A stretch of 64,000 nt of DNA from Acholoe squamosa (Eukaryota > Annelida > Polychaeta > Phyllodocida > Polynoidae). The position numbers and the translations under genes were made by a program. Under the pieces are notes generated by a model. The model was not told the origin of the DNA. It worked only from the letters and a program-made list of their open reading frames with translations, and made no database searches. Below are positions 59,070 through 64,000 of this stretch, piece by piece; positions within the stretch are counted from its first letter, which is position 1, and each line of letters opens with the position of its first letter. Location: NCBI GenBank assembly GCA_949317995.1, contig OX439041.1, forward strand, positions 44,501,269-44,565,268, written 5' to 3'.

Positions 59070-59267
59070 CTGCAAAAGTACAATATCAAATGCTAACGGA
59101 AACCATGGTAAATCTCCTTCTGCAAATCTGAAATTTATGCTTCATGGCAAGATGTGAAAAATAACTCAAAAGCTCAATGATACAAAGACCTGCACAATAT
59201 AAGAACCACGACCCTGTTACCTCTAAGCAGCATATTGCTTGGATAAACTTGTTGCGAATACCTCGGA

Positions 59268-59426
59268 CAGTGGCGGATTTAGACAAGGGGCGCGGGGACT
59301 CGCGCCCCCTCTCTTTTCCCTGTATTAAAGAGTTTATTTACTTCTTTTTACCCTAGAATTTTAGCCAAAAGTAGGAATAAATGAGGGGCGGGCCCCCTCC
59401 TTTTCAAAATCCTGGATCCGACCCTG
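59268..59426. mobile_element. hAT-like MITE
   Basis: CAGTGGCGGATTTAG at the left is matched by the inverted right end CAGGGTCGGATCCAG. GC-rich subterminal blocks (GGGGCGCGGGG and GGGCGGGCCCC) flank the interior. Flanking CCTCGGA and CCTCGCA are a plausible degraded target duplication. Confidence 0.6.
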
Positions 59427-59727
59427 CCTCGCATATAATGCTAGGCTTGTATGCAAGAACCGACCCTTGGTGTGCCTTATGGACCCAAGGCATCATACTG
59501 TATTTAGTCTCCGCCACCTAAAGACCTGTGTTACATCACTCTAAATAAAATGTTATACCGGGTACTATGAAATTAGGTGCAATAATAAGGAGTAAAGAGT
59601 TGTCAAAAAGGAATTGCCAAAGTCATAATGATGGACTGTACATAAGAAAGTGTGAGAGGCAGAGTAGTGTAGACTATTGCTGCTTCAATCCATCATAATC
59701 CGATAAAGTGCCGGTTGGAAAATTATA

Positions 59728-60002
59728 CCGTAATCTCCCGCGTATAAGGCGCGTCTTATACGGGGGGTTTTAGTTCTAATTGGATCCACAAGGGGGACAC
59801 CAAGACCTTTCTTTTGATATGTTACACTACCATATAAGCTCATCTGCTGTATTTGGGGTCCAGGAGGGTCACTGGGGTCCAAACAGCACATAGCTTTTTG
59901 AATTTTGAAAATCCATTCATTAGAACAAAAGTTATGATTTTTTGATTTTTTTGACTATATATTCTGAAACTCTGGGTGCGCCTTATACGCGGGAGATTAC
60001 GG
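59728..60002. mobile_element. Mariner/pogo-like MITE with perfect TA duplication
   Basis: Ends CCGTAATCTCCCGCGTATAA and its exact inverse, continuing into GGCGC, about 25 bp of terminal inverted repeat. It is flanked by TA on both sides (59726-59727 and 60003-60004). 275 bp, non-coding. The CGCGTATAAGGCGC terminus is typical of pogo/Tigger-like non-autonomous elements. Confidence 0.88.
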
Positions 60003-60990
60003 TAAGTACTGTTCTGGTGCATCGATCATGCCTAAATTTAATAATTGAAGATCGAAGTTTCAGAATGCATCAATCCCATTTGGGTCGGCATGATGCGTGA
60101 ATGCAGCACTAGCACTTTACTTCTCTGGGCTGCGTTTAATACATTATGTCGAAAAAAGGGTCATAATTTCTTGATCAAACCGCTGTGTGGCCCATAACCC
60201 ATATGGGCCGCTAATACACGAGAGCACCATGCCAACTAGTTGGCATCAATGATGATAAGCTATTGAAGCATGACGGTTAACGTCTAGTATCCCTGACTGA
60301 ATTGCTGGCGAGTCACTGAAAATATCCAAACTTTCTGGATTCCTAATAGGAAATGACTTTAATGAAGCCAAAGATTCGAAATTCATAGTAGAAAGGTGGC
60401 ATCTAGCTGTACTGTACTGAGCACATGATACATGAATGAAGCACTGGTGTTCAGTAGCTCGCATCATAATGGCCAAGGGGCATGATGCACTAATGGTCTT
60501 TAGAGGGTTAAAGGGGTCAATGAGATATGGTAAAAAAAGGGTGTAATATATACTTGAAATTTGAATTATTTTTATTGATCTGCAGCTGAGATACTCGAGT
60601 GGCCATGTCCCGGGTAAGCGTGAGAATAAAATCCCACGACATCCGATGATAATAGGATTGCCTATGACTTTCTACCATCGTGGGAACTCTGTTTTCCCAT
60701 TCACACCAGGGCTCCATGTCTTATCGTGTAGATATGAGACCACTTCTGCTATCACGTCCCACTCACGACTGTCGTGACATGGGACTCTATCTGGGTATAA
60801 CATGCTGTAATACCCTATCAGTATAAGCTAACCAGGTTCCCAATAGTCTCCCCCCACTTACCCTCTATCACTCCACTCTACTATGATGGAGCCACTATTG
60901 GCCAAGGAGGGCACATAGCATACGATTGTCTGTATTATGTTTTAAGGTGCCTAATACTAGAGTTTGAAATGTGAATGAGCCTATAAAAAA

Positions 60991-61434
60991 GGACCAGTGA
61001 ATACCACCTGTACAGGTTCACTTCTTGCCATAGCTTACTCTGACCAGTCAATACCAGCTGTACAGATTCCCCCCATGTCATACCTTACTCTGACCAGTCA
61101 ATACCACCTGTACATGTTTATCTCATGTCATAGCTTACTCTGACCACTGAATACCACCTGTACAGGTTCACCTCATGTCATAGCTTACTCTGACCCCTGA
61201 ATACCACCTGTACAGGTTCACCTCATGTCATAGCTTACTCTGACCCCTGAATACCACCTGTACAGGTTCACCTCATGTCATAGCTTACTCTGACCCCTGA
61301 ATACCACCTGTACAGGTTCACCTCATGTCATAGCTTACTCTGACCCCTGAATACCACCTGTACAGGTTCACCTCATGTCATAGCTTACTCTGACAGATGA
61401 ATACCACCTGTACAGGTTCACCTCATGTCATAGT
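60991..61434. repeat. 50-bp minisatellite, left part (about 9 copies)
   Basis: Unit TGACCCCTGAATACCACCTG then TACAGGTTCACCTCATGTCA and TAGCTTACTC, exactly 50 bp. Central units are identical. Each unit holds the 12-bp palindrome ACCTGTACAGGT. Confidence 0.95.
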
Positions 61435-61438
61435 GAAC

Positions 61439-61561
61439 AAGTAATCAATGGATAACTCATGACGCGTGTGTGTTAGTGAAGGATAATGACACGAGGCCGT
61501 AGGCCGAGTGTTATTAGCCTTTGCTAACACACACAAGTCATGAGTTATCAATTGACTACTT
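61439..61561. mobile_element. Foldback with 37-bp arms, inserted in the minisatellite
   Basis: AAGTAATCAATGGATAACTC and ATGACGCGTGTGTGTTAG reappear inverted as CTAACACACACAAGTCAT and GAGTTATCAATTGACTACTT. The centre GAGGCCGTAGGCCGAG is itself palindromic. Confidence 0.85.
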
Positions 61562-61599
61562 ATTTTATACCACGAAACCAATAAATAATCAATATTATA

Positions 61600-62070
61600 C
61601 CAATAAATTCAAGTTGAAAACAAAAATTATTCCCCCTCCCCGGGACTCGATGCCAGCCATTGTGTGTACACGATCGGTACATATACCCTCCTCTCCCGGC
61701 AGCGGACAGCGGCAGCGCACACGGTGAAAAAAGACGCGTCTCGCTGTTATGTTTTGTGTATAAAATACACCTCGTCGCCCGGCAGCGGACAGCGACAGCG
61801 CACACAGCGAAAAAAGATGCTTCTCCCGGTTATGTTTGTGTATAAAATACACCTCCTCGCCCGGCATCGAACAGCGACAGCGCACACGGCGAAAAAATAT
61901 GCGCCCGAACCGGGGCTCGATCCATGTACCTCTGACGGCTGAGCGCAAAGCGCTAACCGCTAGACCATCGCGCCTTCTCCGTTCACTGCGTCTCGCGGTT
62001 ATGTTTGTGTATAATACACCTCGTCGCCTGGCAGCGGACAGCGACAGCGCACACGGCTTCGTATCATAGC
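61600..62070 (-). mobile_element. Nested tRNA-headed SINE cluster
   Basis: Contains the inverse of the 19330-19430 block (GTTGAAAACAAAAATT, CCCCGGGACTCGATGCC). About 83-bp tandem units with CGGCAGCGGACAGCG occur at about 61697, 61780 and 61862, and again at 62030. A minus-strand tRNA-like unit lies near 61905-61975 with A box TGGTCTAGCGGTTAGCGC and B box GGATCGAGCCC. Confidence 0.65.
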
Positions 62071-62104
62071 AAGACCTGGTTCAAACTGAGCGTATCTCGT
62101 CAGT

Positions 62105-62400
62105 CCCTGTGGCGCAATGCATAGGGAGTTGGATTAGGGATCTGAGACTGTAGGTTCGAGCCCTGCCCTGGCCTGTAAAATTTCGTGGGTTTTAACATGT
62201 AACATATGACATGGAAGGACATGAGAGGCGTGCGGTTATCCTGGATAACAGCACGCCTTACATGGATAACAGCACGCCTTACATGGATAACAGCACGCCT
62301 TCCAAAATTGATGTTACAGCCTACAGGGTGTGCAATATCGACAGATATGTGGATTGGAATAGACCCCAAAAAGCACTGTGTAAGCCAGAAATCGTGGTAT
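62105..62400 (+). mobile_element. tRNA-Arg-headed SINE with internal tandem repeats, copy 2
   Basis: The head CTGTGGCGCAATGCATAGGG and GTAGGTTCGAGCCC resembles tRNA-Arg A and B boxes. The body has GGGTTTTAACATGTAACATA. Three copies of a 21-bp GGATAACAGCACGCCTTACAT unit follow, then TGCAATATCGACAG, shared with the copy at 18300-18575. Confidence 0.65.
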
Positions 62401-63083
62401 AACTTACTCTAACCAGTGAATACCACCTGTCCAGGTTCACCTCTTGTCAGTGCTTACTCTGACCACTGAATACCACCTGTACAGGTTCACCTGATGTCAT
62501 AGCTTAGTCTGACAGATGAATACCACCTGTACAGGTTCACCTGATGTCATAGCTTAGTCTGACCAGTGAATACCACCTGTACAGGTTCACCTGATGTCAT
62601 AGCCTACTCTAACCAGTGAATACCACCTGTACAGGTTCACCTAATGTCATAGCTTAGTCTGACCAGTGAATACCACCTGTACATGTTCACCTCATGTCAT
62701 AGCTTACTCTGACCCCTGAATACCACCTGTACAGGTTCACCTGATGTCATAGCCTACTCTGACCAGTGAATACCACCTGTGCAGGTTTACCTGATGTCAT
62801 AGCTTAGTCTGACCAGTGAATACCACCTGTACAGGTTCACCTAATGTCATAGCTTAGTCTGACCAGTGAATACCACCTGGACAGGTTCACCTCAGTCATG
62901 ACTTACACTAATCAGTGAAAACCACCTCACGGCCCACCTCATGGCATATATAATATAGCTTACTTTAATCAGTGAATACCACCCGTACAGGTTCATCTCA
63001 TGTCAGTGCTTATTCTGACCAATGAATACTACCTGTACAGGCTCACCTCATGGCAAAGCTAACTCTGACCAGTGAATACCACC
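62401..63083. repeat. 50-bp minisatellite, right part (about 13-14 copies)
   Basis: The same unit as at 60991-61434 resumes here, with more substitutions, and decays to the right. The 966-bp interruption (61435-62400) is a repeat nest inserted into a once continuous array. Confidence 0.92.
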
Positions 63084-64000
63084 GTGGGTGGGCCATGTCC
63101 TCTAGCTACATGAGGGACATGGTGATCTTAATCCTGGCCCCCACAATGCCCAGCCTCAATAGGTCCTGCTTCTATGCACACCATCTCCAGCACTGAGACA
63201 TCTGTACCCCCACTTACTGCAGATGAAGATTAAGTTACCATGTCTTAAAACTTTAAGGATGACATAACCCCCTAACGCTTTTCAGAATAAATTTGTGAGT
63301 CGCCTGCACTGCATCCATACATCAAGCTGACTGTATATATACGGAACAGAGTATCAACCCCACAGGGTAGGCATGTTGCATGATTGAAGCTAAATGGGTA
63401 GTGTTAATAGCTAGTTATTCCCTGTAGCTTTCCATACATTCAAACAACAAAAGGGTATAGAGAGCATTAATGTATTATATCATTGGAGGGTTAAGGGCTT
63501 AAAGTAGTCTATGGGAGGCTGTTGTACAATAGAGAACTTGTGTAGCATATAAGGCTGTCATTGTCAATGTCTGCATCCGAGCTAAAAGCCAAGAGGTTCT
63601 CAAACTCGACTTCCACAGAAATCACCTGTTAATACTAAGATCCTAAGCCCCCGTTCTTGAATCACACAGGGAACAAGGAGTGCATATAAAAAAATTGTGG
63701 TTTGGCCTATTCCTTCTATATACAAATAATATTTCTATCTTAATGTGATTTATGATATTTACCAATGAGTTCAATAATCTTTTTATATTCATTGTCTTTT
63801 AACTTTTTTTATATTTAAGTCTTAAAACATCTACCTAGATCTGTACAATGTATAATAAGGGTTGTTATCAGGTCAAGTGGCCCTGCCCCCATTGTTTTGT
63901 TTTTGTTATATTCTTCTTTTTTCGTTGAAGGTGATTGGGTGGAGGGGCGGGGAGTCAGTGTATCCTGCAGGACCGCTGTGAGTGTATTAGCCAAGCCTGA

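Larger units (their letters stand above)
54658..57083. other. Intron right of the Gypsy element
   Basis: Non-coding. A hairpin with arms GGGACCTTATT/AATAAGGTCCC lies near 54763-54795, a TA microsatellite at 56342-56422, and a SINE-like copy at 56668-56845. I see no gene. Confidence 0.65.
59070..64000. other. 5' side of the locus: repeats, no exon identified
   Basis: Expected to contain an intron and perhaps an upstream exon of the smoothelin-like gene. Only MITEs, the 50-bp minisatellite and SINE nests are supported. Region 60010-60990 and 63090-64000 show nothing that I can call. Confidence 0.55.

Noticed and set aside
60991-63083. CRISPR-like regular repeat array
   Set aside because: Units abut without unique spacers and the genome is eukaryotic; it is a minisatellite.
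63545-63635. Coding-like minus-strand patch (VEVEFENLLAFSSDADI)
   Set aside because: There is an acceptor-like AACAG, but no suitable donor and no similarity to the missing half of smoothelin motif 1.

Overview
The window is eukaryotic and reads as an intron-rich animal genome. Short exons on the minus strand have consensus GT/AG borders. The introns carry MITEs, SINE-like elements, foldback elements, minisatellites and retrotransposons. A short repeat opening with GTGAGTGAGT and flanked by 12-15 bp target duplications, plus tRNA-headed SINEs, suggests a marine invertebrate, probably a mollusc. That placement is an inference and not firm. There are no bacterial features.

Host gene. One large minus-strand gene occupies about 1.4-59.1 kb, with coding order from high to low coordinates. 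I reconstructed sixteen well-supported exons, two weaker 3' candidates and one 30-nt microexon from splice sites and phase continuity; all phases join in order. The product is a smoothelin-like muscle/cytoskeletal protein. It has four smoothelin motifs (58988-59069; 57084-57220 with 39506-39587; the end of 37692-39103 with 36373-36448; 10389-10481 with 9609-9684). A long acidic disordered segment, a basic Ser-rich segment and four tandem I-set Ig domains (31.8-34.9 kb) lie between the third and fourth motifs. A charged helical segment and Ser/Thr-rich linkers follow. The N-terminus, promoter and expected C-terminal calponin-homology domain are not found and probably lie outside the window.

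Retrotransposon. A complete 13.4-kb Ty3/Gypsy-type LTR element (41263-54657, plus strand, antisense to the host gene) sits in the intron between the second smoothelin exon pair. Its 418-bp LTRs look identical and its frames are intact, so it is young. It encodes a large Gag (coiled coil, Gly/Asn-rich linker, capsid-like region, zinc knuckle), a Pol (PR-RT-RH-IN with an AT-hook tail) in the -1 frame, and a third long sense ORF of 1225 aa with two C2H2-like fingers and a C-terminal helical segment. The third ORF is not an envelope by any feature I can see. A shifty heptamer touches the gag stop and is followed by a convincing H-type pseudoknot. A strong splice donor precedes gag and a possible acceptor precedes ORF3; promoter-like motifs also lie between pol and ORF3. 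This element, and ORF3 in particular, is the best candidate for an undescribed system here.

Repeats. The 19.3-kb intron at 10482-29808 holds a 93/94-bp dimeric minisatellite, a 5'-truncated frameshifted LINE reverse transcriptase, SINEs, two large foldbacks and a hAT-like MITE. The 5' part of the locus (59-64 kb) holds two MITEs and a 50-bp minisatellite split by a nest of foldback and tRNA-headed SINE sequence.
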